DNA of 64,000 bases, taken from the NCBI GenBank assembly GCA_035771175.1, contig CM069602.1, positions 10,977,501 to 11,041,500 of the forward strand. The letters are read 5' to 3'. Under the pieces are notes generated by a model that was given only the letters and a program-made list of their open reading frames with translations, had not been told where the DNA came from and made no database searches. Source of the DNA: Paratinospora sagittata. Lineage: Eukaryota; Streptophyta; Magnoliopsida; Ranunculales; Menispermaceae. Positions 47,912 to 63,075 of this stretch are shown here, in pieces (positions within the stretch are counted from its first letter, which is position 1; each line of letters opens with the position of its first letter). The translations under genes and the position numbers were made by a program.

Positions 47912-50900
47912 CATGCCATGGAACACAACAGGTTTTACACCCGGATCTTTGAGAAACACAATTGCAGGGGCGGACTCCACCTCAAACCTGTCTCAGCAAC
48001 AAAGTCAACATTATGATTTATGACATTAAACAATTATGAAGCATTAAACTAATAATGGTGAAAGGAAATCTTTTGAAATTCATTGAGAACCACTGCAAGA
48101 AATAGATGCTCAGGTTGATCTTGAAACATGAATCAAAAAAGAAATGACATTTCTCAATGTAATCCTCATCAGCTCACATAATAGAGGAATTCAATCCAAG
48201 AATGAGACAAGAAGAAGAAGCATATGTTTCCATTTCAGTAAGGGACAAGTCTCAATTCTTTGCAGGACAAGCAAAAGCATCTTCATAATATATGCACTAA
48301 CACTTGTGCATAGGCAACCAAAATCAATAATGACTTCCTATCCAAAAAAAAATTTAAAAAAAAAAAAAATTCAAAATAACCTAAACTGAACTTAAATTGG
48401 AAAACCACTCATCTGAAGTAAATGAAGTATAGTTTTAAGCTAAAAATAGTTCTTAAATGACAACCCCCTCTCCATCTATCACTTCTGCAGAACCCAGATA
48501 CAATCCAAGTTTGAGGCCAAAAAAACAAATAATCAGTGAAATTATTCCATATTAATCATAGGATAACCCTTCAAAATAGCCATTGGATTCTGAATTAAAC
48601 AATTAAAAAAGAATCAAGGGCATAAGGTCTGTTTAAGGAGTCCAAGGCCCTTGAAGACCAAGGTGTAAGACACACGCTGGGGTGGAAGGATGAGCAAAAT
48701 ATATAGAATTAAAATCAGAATTATAATTGTGTGTGTGTATATTTATATAAGAGAGAGAGAGAGAGAGAGAGAACACACCACCTTTTGATTTATTGGGAAT
48801 TATAGATAAATTAGAAAATGCAGCAGGACTATTATTAGTCGTAATCAATATTAGTTTTTTTTTTATAACCACATAACACAAAAGCTATAGTTACCAGGAA
48901 GAGGGCTGAATAATAGATATCAAGCTAATACTAGCATTCCCTCATGTGATAAACAAACAAACAAATACCAAACATGCCATAGGAACATTTGTGCACTCTA
49001 CATTCGTTGGTCAAACCGATGAAAGCAATCACAAAGCTTGAACAGAGTGGTCTATGGTCAGGAAGGGTGATACATGGGATATGAGCAAATGCTAACAAAG
49101 AGATTTGAAATGAAGACCTCTTACAAACCTAAGCTCCAATACCATGTTAGATTGAACCCAAAACCTATCTTTGTCGAGTTGAGGTTCAACAATAGGTATA
49201 AGCTAAAACCAAGAAGCTCAAGAAAAATAAGGCTGTGATTCTTTTTAAAAAAAGGTTTTTATTTTATTTTTGAAAACAAGATTCCTCATATGCGTTTGGT
49301 TGGGCTCTGTTCAAAAAACTCAAAAACTACTTTTAAATCCATCTTTAAAATTTGTGAAGAAAACAAAAACACATCTTTTAAAAACTTCGTTGTTTTCTAA
49401 AAGTAAATTCTAAAAACTTCTTAAAAATTTGTTTTTTGAAAACTGTTTTTAAATTCAATTTATCCAGAATTTAACTAAATAAAGCGTAAGGCAGACTATG
49501 AGAATAGTACTTTAAAAGCAGCTGTCCATACCTAAAAATGCCTCCACCAGTGAAGAGACCTACCGAAAGACTATTGAAGACCTTTGATGAAAAAAAGTTT
49601 TGCTATTACACAAAGCTTCTACATTCATTTGTTGACATAAGAAAATTCATAATTTTTTTCTTTTTTTTGGAAAAAAGCATCCTTCTCATTCATAACATAG
49701 TCCAAAATATTGTATGATGCTACACATTTCCCGATAAACTTGGGAGTAGTGAATAAAACATACTCTGCTGTAATGGAAGAAATAGAGTGTCATCTGCATT
49801 TGCGCAGAACATAGATGAGTGAACGACACAACAATAAGGAAAATGGGACCAAAGGAACTTAATGAAGTCATTAAATTAACAAAATCAATAAAAATCCCGC
49901 ACTATAACTAAACAGTCAAACAGACAGAAATATTTCTAAAATACAAGGGCACGTTCAGTAGTTAGTAAAAGCAAGCATATGCACATACGTGTTCCACCAA
50001 AGGGAAGATTCTTCCTCTCTCCATAGAACCAATGCAAAAGACGCATAAGCCCAATAGTCTTTGGCAGCTTGACGCAAAAAAGGAGCAGCACGCTCCCCTG
50101 TTCTTGAGAAGCAAATAACTTTTACCTAATAAGCAGAATTAGACTTTAAATAGCACAAAAAGGAAAGTACTGCAACACAAGCATCAACTCATATACAGTT
50201 GGCTAATTTTGTGTCAAAATTACTGAGCCATTGCCTATTTAAATAAAACCACTGAACTTACTACCAAAACCATCATCGTCCTAAGCACTTAAAAAAATAT
50301 ATATATTGATTCTCAAAATAGTATCGTGCTCCTTGTTTAATGGGTTAAGATATACTTGAGGAAAAAATAACAAATTATCTAGAAGTAGCTAATGAAAATA
50401 AAAAATATATATTAGATCAAGAGTAGGATAATTGCCCACACAAGAAGATGCTCTACAAACATCTTCCTCGTGTTACCTTCCTAACATACTTTTGCATCTT
50501 GCTCCCTAACAAAAGTGAACTTCATATGAAGCATACAACATGCTCTCTTAAAATCCATCTCTTACTCCTTGGAAAATCTCCTTATTTATTTACCTGAAAA
50601 AGCCTAATTCATATGTTTAAAACACCTACTCCTCTCCCCTCATTCTTAGTAAGACATGCTATCTTTCAACCCAACAAGTGAAGCTTCCACATCTTGTCGA
50701 ACTTTTCTTTGCATGAGAACCTCTCGTAGGAAGTAGAGAACATGCAACAAGTGTTTCTGCATTTTTTCTAAGACTGCAAAGGTTGCTTTAGTGAAATTTT
50801 GTAAAAAATTCAAATGATTGATTCGCAGACATTTTATCATTACTTAGAGATCAAGTTAAAAGGTGTAGAATTTAATTGTTCTTTGTAGGTGTGGGGGATT

Positions 50901-53900
50901 CCATGTGGATACCATTCTACTCTTATCTTTTAATTTTGTAAATTGTACAATTTAAGTTTTAGTTAGCCAAATAAGATGTGTGTCTATTTGTTCCTAAACA
51001 GTATGGATGTTTTGCTCCTTTGGAGGTTTGTACCATGTCAAAAACATTGTTAAGTGGTTCAATTTGTGATTTGATCTCTTATATATTTCATTGAATCTAA
51101 TAGTTATATCAAGGAGATACAGATCAAAATTCTAATCGAACTTTCAAAGACATTGGGTTACTCTATCAAACCAAACTATAAGGGGACTCATCCAAGAATG
51201 GAAACAGAAGTGGAAAACGTGCACTTTCTAAGCCATCTTAGCTCAAGCACATCTTCCTTTTAAACGCAACAAGTGAATTTCTTAATATTTGTCTCCTTTT
51301 GTGAAGCACACAACCACTGTTTTCTTTTAGCTTTTAGAAATTCTCACATTGACAATAAAGAAACCATCTAAGTTTTGTTCAAGGATGACCTCAGAAGCAT
51401 TCTCCTACGCCTATCCTAAAGCTTTAGTACAATCACGTGGACACCCCCAATAACCTAATCAGACTAACGTCAAAGATTCCATGCACCATTTGGAATTTTG
51501 GACACAAGAATGTGAAGCTAGTCTCCTATAGTCTAAGAACTTTTTGCCTAGAGAAAAACCATTAGAGCGAAGAGCATAGCGTATCTCCACACCAATTACA
51601 AAAGAATTGGAAATCCTCCCACACTAGCCTTAAATTTCCTTAAATATTCACTATCCAACAATATATCCACTTAAAAAGTATCATCAAGAAGAGGTCTATT
51701 GACAGTTATCTCTCTATTTCAGTTGGAATAATATCCAAGCACATGCCTTCCAATCTCTTCATCATCTTCAACAAAACACCATTGAAAGATATCCAAGCTA
51801 CAAAAGTACACCCTTTTCTAGGATATGCATGCAATGAAAGAACTTAATATTATAATCCCTATCAACCACTTTACTATAGATTTCTACCTGTAAGAAACTT
51901 CTCAACTAAGAACTTGGCATCGCACACCTCTTTACCATACTTCTCCAATTATAAAAAATGTTAGAAACCATTGGACCTAAAAATATGGTTATCAAGTAGA
52001 ACACCAACAGTGTATATCAAGCTCATGCAACCATTTCCCTCACATGCAAGTTGACACATGAACCACATTTATACAGGAAGGAAAGCTAAGACCTATAAAT
52101 GAGAAAAACAAGCAAATGCTTGCAAGTTTCGAACACAACGACCTCTAAGACTAGAGCTTTTATACCATTTTAGAAACTAATTGACCTAAAAGATATATGT
52201 ATTCAATAGAGACCCAATAATGCATATCACACAATCACAAAGAAAACCTTTTGAAATTAACCTTATTTATTATGTCATGGGAAAGAACTAAGAAGTAAGA
52301 AGATGGATATAGAGTGGTCCATCAAAGAGGAAAAGTAGTCCTTGGGAATCAATTACATTGAAATAAGGGAACTAGAACAACATGTTCCAATCGCTAGTCA
52401 AATTTGACAACAACAAACAATAAAATGCAATTTTCTAGTGTATACCAAGAGGAAGATTTAAATGAATCAATGTCATTTGAACAATCTTGGAAAATCTTAT
52501 GGTTTCTTTTGAGTCCCTAGTCAAATGTTGGCGGCTCAAAAAGTTAATCAAATTAATCATATAACAAGTAATAAGCTGGAATGACAAGGATTTATTGGCA
52601 TTCGTCAACATATGAGATTACTAAACATTGGCAAGAAGAAAGAATTGCTACTTCTCAGTGCAAGAAGTATGAAAAGAAAAAAGAGCTTACTTGTGAAAAG
52701 AAAAGAATGGAGGTTTTTGGACTCTCTCAAGAGCTTATGAGTGCAAAAGAATTGATATGCCAACAGTTGAATCGATAGCTATGGATTCAAATCCTTCATT
52801 CAAACTTTCTTGGGAGAACCCACATCCAGCCTAATGCATATGTTACCTGGACTCGGGTATGGGTGTCGGATACGGGGACTCGGCTATATTATATGTTATT
52901 CACTCATTTATTGTCCGTTTTGTTCTTCCATTTAAGTGAATTTCACTTATTAGTCATTATCTTCTTTCATGCTTTCTCTTCTTTCCATTAGAGAATCTAC
53001 ATAGTAATATTCTAAAATCTAGAGTGTCGGCCACATATCTCATACCCATGTCGTATGATAAAGTGTCGAACATGGGTACGTTGGCCTCAAGTAAAGAGTC
53101 AAGGTAACATAGGCATCAAGCAATTTAGACTAGACACAAAGTTTAAATGGACAGTGAAGAAAGATATGACTTGTGGACTCTCAACCTTTCATCCTAGGGA
53201 GAAATGAAGATAAGGGATCCTATTCTAAAGAACATTAAAGACAATAACACTATCAACAATCATAGATCAATCAAAGATCTTGACCTAAGAAAGGATTTTG
53301 GCTTGCCACAAGAACAAGAAAGATGAAAAATGAGGGATTAGTGGATGATCAATTAGGTCATGGAAGGGACTTATAATTGAAGAACATGGATTTATTATGT
53401 GCCTAAGTCCTCCTATCCTAAGTTCCCACTTGGATAATAGTGCCTCGACTAACTCATCTATAACATTAAGAAGATTCCAACAAAAATGGAAATCTTAAGG
53501 GAAATGAAAAGATAGAGGTTCATTGTGAAGAAGGGATAGAGAACAGAAGCAAGGAAATGACGTGAAAAACCTTTTTCCTTTTTTTAACCCGAATGAAATA
53601 GCTCAATTAGTAGGTGCTCTAGCTCAAGAATTGTATGTCCAGCTCAAGTCCCCGGCTTAAGCTAGGAAACAACTTAGGCAAGTGGGTTCATGTGCATCGA
53701 AGGTTAATCTAATGAGTGAAATATCAATGAGATATCCTCACTGCTCAGTCCTGGGGAAAAAAAAAGAGGAGTAAAATCAACTTAAAAGAGTAAAAATTGT
53801 TAGCGTAGCATTATTTGCACATAATGTTTGTTTTATTATAACTTAGCAAAGTTGAACATGTTTATTGTTTTTATATATTGTTATTTCACATTATTTAGTG

Positions 53901-56900
53901 CTTCAAAAGTTCATAAGTTGATGTTAATATGCAAGGTTATGGTTGACCAAAGTTGTCATCAACCCATCAATTGTTCACTATATGTACGCTTTATTTTCCA
54001 TTTAATCTTTTTACTATATTTGCATTTTTATTTTTATTTTTGGAGAAAATATAAAGTGCAAAGCCATTTTATTGTGGAAACAACCTCTTGCGAAGCAATG
54101 TACGGCTACAAACAAAAGGCCCAAATGTGGTCCAACCCTTCTCTGGAATGCCGCATAGGCGAGAGCTTTGTGCACCGAGCTGCCCCTTCTTTTTTTATTT
54201 GCAACAAGTAGTTAACGATTGTGAGTCATTCACTAAGTATGATTACATCATGTGAAGTATCTCTCTTGAATTCTTTTTCATGATATTACTCTCTACTTAG
54301 TAAATTACTGAGAGAATAAAAACTAATTATTTTCGTGCCACTTAGGCTTCATGGAATCATTGCCTAGACATTGGGCTACCTAAGTAGGCCTAATCATGTA
54401 TGCTTTGTTGAAAACATGTAAACGACTAACATGCTTGGGCATGCAAGCAAAGCATCACAAAGGCACAATTATACTAATAGACAATTATGAATCTTGCTAT
54501 CGCAAACACATGCATGATTTTATATAATAGTACAAATCTTTGAAGCCTCAAGTTCTGACCCAAACATCTAGAATTTAGTCTCTATTTCCCTATTGGCTAG
54601 TTGGCTCTTTGGTACTACTGCAAAAGTTATGGGGAACTCTATCTCGACCACCGCAGGACACACCACCATTACCGACTACTATGATGTTATAAAACAAACT
54701 TGACCAAATCAACTCTCTTGCTTTCTGATCCTTTTTTTATTTTTTTATAGAAAAGCATTTAGGCATTTGGTAGTTGAGAAAAGCGAGTATTCATGTTCAA
54801 AAGACCAATCTCATCCACCACATTTGCGAAGGGTTGTCTACCGTACAAATGGTTGTGCTCTTTTGAACAAGAGAATTAATGTCTCATCAGTAAGATCCAC
54901 TGCTCCATGAATAATTTCAAGAAGGTATGAGCTCATTTAAGGATAAAATTGAGAACTTTGAACAAATACATCACAACTAGGTTTTTGGGGTCCACCAATA
55001 ATAGCTAACAATTTTACATTAAACCAAAAGATTCTACTCAGTTTTTTCCATTGATAATGGACATAGGAAAGACTGAGAGCTATTGACATACACAATGTCC
55101 TAAACAAGTTGGTATTAGGCCTTGCCACATCTTCATAATTTTTTGCCACAATGACTTTTTGGCACGCCAATCCAACCAAGTGCCTTCAGACTTTAACCAC
55201 CTCTTTCAAAGTGATGCCAAATCTTGGTTAAGGCATGGCCTCATCTCCAACTCCACTACATCCCAAGAAGGCAAAAATGAAAGACTTCATCCTAAGTATT
55301 CTCATATTAGAGTTTTGTCGCCAGTACTCCTATACCAAAGAAAAAATATCCACCACTAGACGTAATTCATAGAGGTCATTTTTCTTTAAAAAAATTCACC
55401 AAACTTGTTATTTACTACACTTGACCATACTTATCCACTATATTTCCTCAGCTTGCACTCATGGTAAACCCTTCCGCCATTCTCTAAGAGACTGAAGATT
55501 ACCCTATTCTTAACTATGTATAAGGCTTTGGAATCCACTATAATTTTAGTGTCACATCTCTGAGATCCTCCCATCACAGACAACATTCAAAATCAACCGA
55601 AATTGCATTTGGGCTCACTAGCATGATAGCTTGAAAAACATTGCAACTCGCAAACTATCACCAAATAATAATTTTGAGTCACTGAGGCAAGGAGAAGTAT
55701 GTCTATGACTTTTACATATAAGTAGGCAACTAAAGAGAGAAAGCAAAGTATCACTATACAGTAACATCTTTCTATTTTAAATTATTATAGATTTTTAAAC
55801 ATGGTTTCAACTTTCAAGTTCTCCTGCAGCCACTTTTTGTTGACTAACCTTCCTTTATGATATTTTGTATTAATTACGCTTTTAGAGTAATCACTTATAA
55901 CACCTTGTGCATAAATGATAGGCAGATAGATAAGGCAGTTGTAACAGTGACCATAGACAACAAAAGAGAGTAATATGCCCCCACCAAGAAATGGATCTCA
56001 CAAAAAAGTACCTTATGTTGACCGCTTTTTGCAATGAAATTTTGACCCTGAAATTGAAATTCAGTCTCATATCATTTCCAAAAGAAAGAATACTTTGACA
56101 CAGTTTGAGAGATTCTAAATGATAGAATGATGAGGGGAACTAACAAATTAGAATATGTCACCATCAAGAAGGAAGTTCAAAAATAAATACATTTCAACGG
56201 ATTTTTAGGTGTGAAAATTGCAAAAATTATTAAATATTAATTCAGTAAGTAAATTGGACTATATTCTACCTCTACATAAAGGAAAGAAAAGGTAAGCTTC
56301 AGCCAAAATTATTCCATATTAAAGTCATCATTTATTATATACACTCTCATATGGAAAAGTAATCATCACAAACAATACGTGTGGCACAAATAAACAACAC
56401 TCTAATAGCAAATGAAAATGAAAGTAAGCACAAGTCCTTTTTAGGCTTTTTTTAAGAATTCCTATGTCAATACATATCACAGCTTCCTTTAGAGGAGATT
56501 AATCTTCTGCCTTGATTGCAAATCAACAAACTTCTGTTTTTCAAGCATTCGTATAAATTGACAGTGAACAAAAATTTTTAGGAAAAGATAAAGAAATTCC
56601 TTAATATGCCATTCACATTTGACAAAGATATCATACCTATACATGAAAGAAACTACCCTTACACTCATACATCTCCAGGAAACCAGAGTAGCCATCCTGT
56701 ATACATAGGGAAGTCACTAACTTCTATGGCCAACCTAACACTTCTTACATATGACTATGAGTACTCTCGAGCCTACTTCCTAATCCTACAGACACATCAC
56801 TCAAGTTCTCCAATATGCCACTTATTTCCTTTGGCACTTAAAGCAGCATAATTATCTTGGTTGTAAATGATTACATATCCAAGGGACCCAAAGATTTGAT

Positions 56901-59900
56901 CAAGCATCCTTGCCATGGTATATATGTAGCCAAGTAATATATATCAATTTATCCAATGAATTCTATATACATATACATAAAGTGATTGTATCATGTGCTA
57001 GAAAAAGGAAATAATGGTGATAAACAAAATGACCTACACTAAACATGTTGATAACAATTTCGTTTTGGAGGCTGAGAAACCTTAATTTAGATTACTTTAG
57101 GGCTTATTATGGTGTTTGCAAGTGGTAACAAGATTGAAAAGTCTACTCAAGGAAAAGGTTTTTGTTGCAGGGGAAATAACCACATTTATGATATCCTTCC
57201 ATTCTATGGAGTACAGTAGGCAACATCCCACCAGAGTACCTGCATCTTCCTTTAGAACCACCGAAGACCTTAAAAGCAATTTAAGATCAAAACCTAACTG
57301 TGGAAGGTCGAATAGAAAGTTGGTGTGATGAAGGGAGAAACTGATTTTTATTTACTCGGTCCAAAACGTAGGATTTAATTGTCACAACACTAAAGATGAA
57401 TCATTCATAACGTATGCCTGTAGTTACCGCAATGTGAAAATTACAAAGAATAACAACTCACAACAGAAGTTTCAAACAAGAAAAGTTTTACACTACATTT
57501 TTGGAAAAAAAAAAAAAAAAGTTTGTGTAGTCCATTTAATCCTATAAATATTGTCAAACTTATTTCCAAAGAAACTGAATGTAATGGAACCCTTCAGTAA
57601 ATTTCTCATTAGAAGGCTTTGGTAAATAGCTCATTTATCATTTTCTAAATGCCTAGAACCAGCCAGCTTTCAAAATGAACAAAAGGCTTCTATGTAAACT
57701 GACCTGGTTTTGGAAAAAATGATGATTGTGCTCAAATTATAACAAGACAAACAAAAAAGCACAAGCAGGTTTGCGCACATTTTAACACCCTGGGCCTCAT
57801 CAAAAAACAATTAATTAGACCTCATGAGCATCATCTCCATCCCATCCATCATTTTGGCTTTCAAAAGTTCCGAGAAAGACATCATTTTCCAACTGTTGAG
57901 CTTGTGTTGGTTCAAGCTCCAATAATTGATATGCTTTGAAAGGATTGAAAAATCAAGAATTTCTTCAATTCTTTCAACTTTTCAACGGTCAAATTGAAGA
58001 TTAAATAAAAGGACGAGCGCAATACATGAGGCTCCCACCATTGCAAGGTCTAAGGAAGTGGTGATATACGCAACCTTAACTTCATAGGGGAGAGGTTATT
58101 TCTAAATTTGAACCCATGACCTACATATCATAATGAAGCAACCTTAAGCATTGTGCCAAGACCCACCATTCGAATTAAAGAATCAAATGAAAAAGAAATT
58201 CAAAAATCGATCAAAGATTCAACAAAATTGAATTAATTCATCAAAAAATGGGAAAAAAAATCAAAAACTATAAATGTAAAGTTTTGAAAAAAAAAAATAC
58301 TGGTCAGTTCAATTTTAAGATCAATAAAATTTGTTATTAATAAAAAAACTATTAAGTTTAATTTTAAGAACTAATAAAATGTGTTATCAATTCATTTCTC
58401 TCATTCTATGCAAATTTCCAACGTTATTTTATTTAGATCACATGCTACTGTTCACAACACTGTTACATCTAAAAAAATTAAACTTAATATTTTAGAATCT
58501 CAATTTACTAAAATTGTCTAAATAAGAATAACTTCAATATTTAACATATCATTTCTAATTATGAAAAATGACAAAATATTCAAAGAATTTTAATCAGCTT
58601 AATGTAATTCAAATTCTTCAATTAGTTAAAGCCAATGTTTTCAAGGCGTCGCCTAGGCGCAGTGCTAGGCAAGCGGTGGAGGTCTGTACAAATATTTTAA
58701 AAGTTTAGGGGGTCTCTCTAATTTAAAAAAACAGAAACCCCCCCTTTCTACAGTAAACCCTCAAACCTCTCTCTCCCTAAGCCCATTCTTTCTTTTTTCT
58801 CCAACCAAGAAACGTCGTCAAAATCTCCGACGACCGACGGCGACCGTCCACGATCCACAAACAACCCTCTGACGACAGATATTTGTTGCCCAACAATTTG
58901 TGGACATGATTTTAATTAATATGAAGTGTTTTTTATCATTTTATGAAAATTTAACATTTATTATAGAATATAGTTAGATATATAAAATCTTGTATATGAA
59001 TTGTCCAGGAATCTGTAAATAATTAATTAATTATCTATAGACCTATAAATAAATATTTTTTATCATCTAGGCCACGTCTAGGCTTCGTCTAGGCTACGCC
59101 AATCCTAGACAAGGCAAATTGCCTAGACATCGCCTTGGCGCCTTAAAAACACTGGTTAACGCTTATGATCTAAATAAATTGTTTTGTTTTTTTTTTTTTT
59201 CTAACAACAATAATGAAATTGCTATTTAAAATTTTACGGCATGAAAAGAATCACTAAAATTTCCATACAACTTAATAAACATTGGAAATGTTCAATTACT
59301 TAAAATTGCTTACAAAATTCCAATGAAAATAACAGTTAAATAATTTTCAAAAACTTAACATTATAATCGTAAAGTGTTGTTCATCTTTCCACAAAGACTA
59401 AATTCTTCAACTAAGTTTTCTTTTGGGTGCATATAAACCCACACCACATATAAATCAACCAACAAACTAAATAGGTCTATAAAAGCTTTAACTCATAGTA
59501 GCTCAACTTTCAAAAAAAGGTAGGCAATCAAACCCTCATGATTGATTCAAAAACATAACACAACAATCATAAATATTACACCTAAAAAGAAAAAATGTTA
59601 GCTACAAAAATCAACTCATAAACATGTTTTGTGAATACAAAAATCAGATTTTCAAACCTTGGTTAGGATATACCATTTCAAATCTGAGTTATTTGTAGAT
59701 TATTGAGTTAGACCATATACTGATTCATTAAAATTTGCTTATGCTCTATGATATCATTTCATTGAGGCATTTAGATTGGAATGGGTGATCACAAGGTCCA
59801 ACTTGGAGGTTTTCAGGTCCCAGATAATCAGAATTTTCTATTCTAAAGGTCCTCTGAATTATATCCCATCAATTTTCTTCGTACTCTACTAATAGAAGGG

Positions 59901-62900
59901 GATAGAATTTCTCAAAGAGTTTGATTATGTTCCAACACAATGAGGAATAAATTGTTGGGGGTTATAGGGTGCTTGTTGTTGGTGATGTACAGGTGGTGGT
60001 GTCTGTTTTTTTTGGTTGGGGGAGGGAGCTCCTGTTTATGTGTTGTCATGTCCCACTAGTCTTTGTTTTCTCAATTTCCTAATAAATTGTTTACCAATTA
60101 AAAATGGTGACTGGTGAGTTTTATTGCATAGGCATGTCACAAGGTATTATCGCACAAGAATGACCTATCAAAGCAAATAATGACATAGTGAGGAGAGTTT
60201 TAAAAAAAAAAAAGGTTTTGTTTAAATGAGATGCATGAAGAGAGTATGCCATAGATCACATGCTACATAAACAAGTACAATTCCATGAAGACCAACTCAA
60301 ACATATAAAAGCTATCATAACATGTAATAAACACAAATGGAAAACTTCACCCCCGAATTACCAATGTCTCCTTTGTGTAATAAAGTATTCTTGGTAAACC
60401 AAGGATGTTTGTTGCAAACCAGTCAGTAACCATGTCCACTGATAGATCCCCTTGGTACCTAATGTCAAGATTCAATTGTAAAGTTGGCATTATGCAACCT
60501 CAAATACACAGGAAGTCAAATAAGTGTATACATGACATTATCCACAAGCAACACTAATTTAAATCCTTTTCAATTATAACCATAAAAAGACTAGAAAAGT
60601 CACTATGGGATATTGCAAAGAATGACCTTTCAATTTAACTTCTTTGGACTTGAGAACTCACCTGACAAGACAATCTAAATTACTACAGCCATGAGGGAAT
60701 GCAACAAGTGAAGGAAGACCTGCATGCATCAGTAGAAACAAAGAGCCATCAAAGGTTCAGAAGGAAGATGTGAATCAAGATGAGACCAAAAAAAAAATGA
60801 AACGAAACGAAACGAATGAATAAGATCACCAGAAATGAGATCTCCTAGAAAAGTGAAAGTAGACGTTTGCATCAGAAAAAAAAACTACCATCAAACAATG
60901 TCACAAACATGCAAGTATACGAAAGAATATATGGATACAAGCCGCCTCACTGGCTACTAGAAATTTTATCAACAAAAGTTCAAGAGAGAAAGTGCTCCAT
61001 TTATCATTAAGACGCCAACACCAAAAAGAACAATAAAGGTTGCATGACATCCAAAACATCCCACTAAAAGCAGTGGAAAAAACACCTAAATTTCTAATTT
61101 CCAATGTTCATTTAAAAGTGATTATGACCATCAAGAAGCACGCTAAATTTTGAAAGACGGCATCATTTTGGCTAAGATCCAAACAGGCATTGAAGTTATT
61201 TCCTCGAGGCATTATGGTGCTAGAACATAAACTACTTTCATGCTAGATATTAAGTTAAGAAAAAAAAGCCCAGCTGAGAAATACCTTATTTTATGGATTA
61301 ACTATGAAGTTAAGAAACATATAGCTACTTATAACATTATTGGACTAAGCCCATGATCAAACAAAATGGAAGAAGCTGATTTATGTAGTCAACAACCACA
61401 TGGTTGGAAAAAAGTTTTGTTGACTAGAGTATATTCAACTAACTATTAAGTGCTTTGTCTTGGTAAAATTATAAACCTGGATGGAAGGTGAGGCATGGAA
61501 CGAAAAGCTAAGTGTTGCATACGCTAGCCCATCATAATCCCACCTTCTTTCACAAATAAAAGCTTAGAGAGATGATTATTATAGACAAGGTTTTAAAATT
61601 CATAAGGCGTAATTGAGGCGATTTTCCTTTGTGAAGCAAGGTGTAAGCCTCAAGGCGGTATGAGGCGTAAGCCTCATATATTTATTAATTCTAAGAAACA
61701 AATATCAATAATAAATAGATAAACATGAAATATTAACAATTTGAGCTATTTCTATGAATGCTTATCTTATCACATAGCAATGTCAAACACTCAAGACACA
61801 AACTTGATATATCAATAGCTTTAGTTATAGTAAACATTATTAAAAACTTAATAAGCATAAATTATAAGCCAAGAAATTTTTATTTTTTTTTATAACCGAG
61901 GGTATCCGGGTATTCGGTCCCGACTAATCCCTTAGGCCCCTGGTTGCTCGAGCGGGAGACACCCTAGTGGCCAACGCTAGTGGAGAGTCAAACTCATGAC
62001 CTCGTTTCCTAAGACGAGTGCCCCGAGCCACTCAACCAACCGAACATTGGTTAAGCCAAGATTTTCAATGCTATGTTTTTAAATATTAAAAATAGAAACT
62101 TGTAGAAACATAACAAATTAAATGCAACAATGTTAGGTATTACCATTTCTTAGTTTTCACATTCTCTAGTAACTTTTTAGGTTTCTAACTCTTTTTATAT
62201 TATATTTGATTATGTTCCTTGAAATAAACTCATAGAAACAATTGGCACTTGAAGTTCACTTGGTAATGTGTATGTAGTCTTCGAGACGTTTAGGCTTTGA
62301 GTTTCAAAACATGGACCTCTCCTAATAATTGACATAACAACTTGAAGTAAAAAACAAAAAACATAAAAAAAAAAAAAGCTAGTGTATTTATGTTGATATG
62401 AAGTGTTTTGGTAAAAGATTGGAAAATGTGTAGAGGAAAAACAACTTTAGAATTTAGGCTTGCAATCTTAGAACTTGGATCACTCCTAAATAACTAACAT
62501 TAGAGCCTTAAAAAAGAAAAAGAAGCATGTTTATTCTAGTATCAGTAAAAGTGTTTTGGGAAAGAATAAAAATGCAACTAGAAAAAAGGGGTTAGGTTGA
62601 GCCTTACGATTAAGTCTCATGTAAGTGAGAAGTAAGCCTCGAGAAGGTACCATGAAGCTTAAGCCTTAAAGCGGTTTTCAACAGCCTCAAGGCGTAAGCC
62701 TCAAAAGATTTTTAAAACGATGATTATAGATTAGGTAGTCACAAGTTAATGCAAGTAATTCCATTTATGCAAAGCTTTATTAACTTTACCTCCATACATC
62801 GAGTCCCAAGCCAAGAAGGAGGAGATAAGGTTTAAAAAAGCGTGAGACGTTACGGTGGTTTGCCTTTATGAGGTGAGGGGTAAGCCTCAAGGCCGTATAA

Positions 62901-63007
62901 GGAATAAGAAGTACATCTTTTAAAAAAAATACATAAAACAACTAATAAAAACTTACGAAAATCTAAAAAGTTACAAGTATCAATAATAAAAAGAAAAAAA
63001 CATCTAA

Positions 63008-63075
<68 letters not shown>

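Noticed and set aside
47735..48023. Ser-Leu and Arg-Glu repeat proteins
   Set aside because: Both are translations of the (GA)n tract and flanking intron; only the [12 protein letters not shown] part on the minus strand is a real exon.
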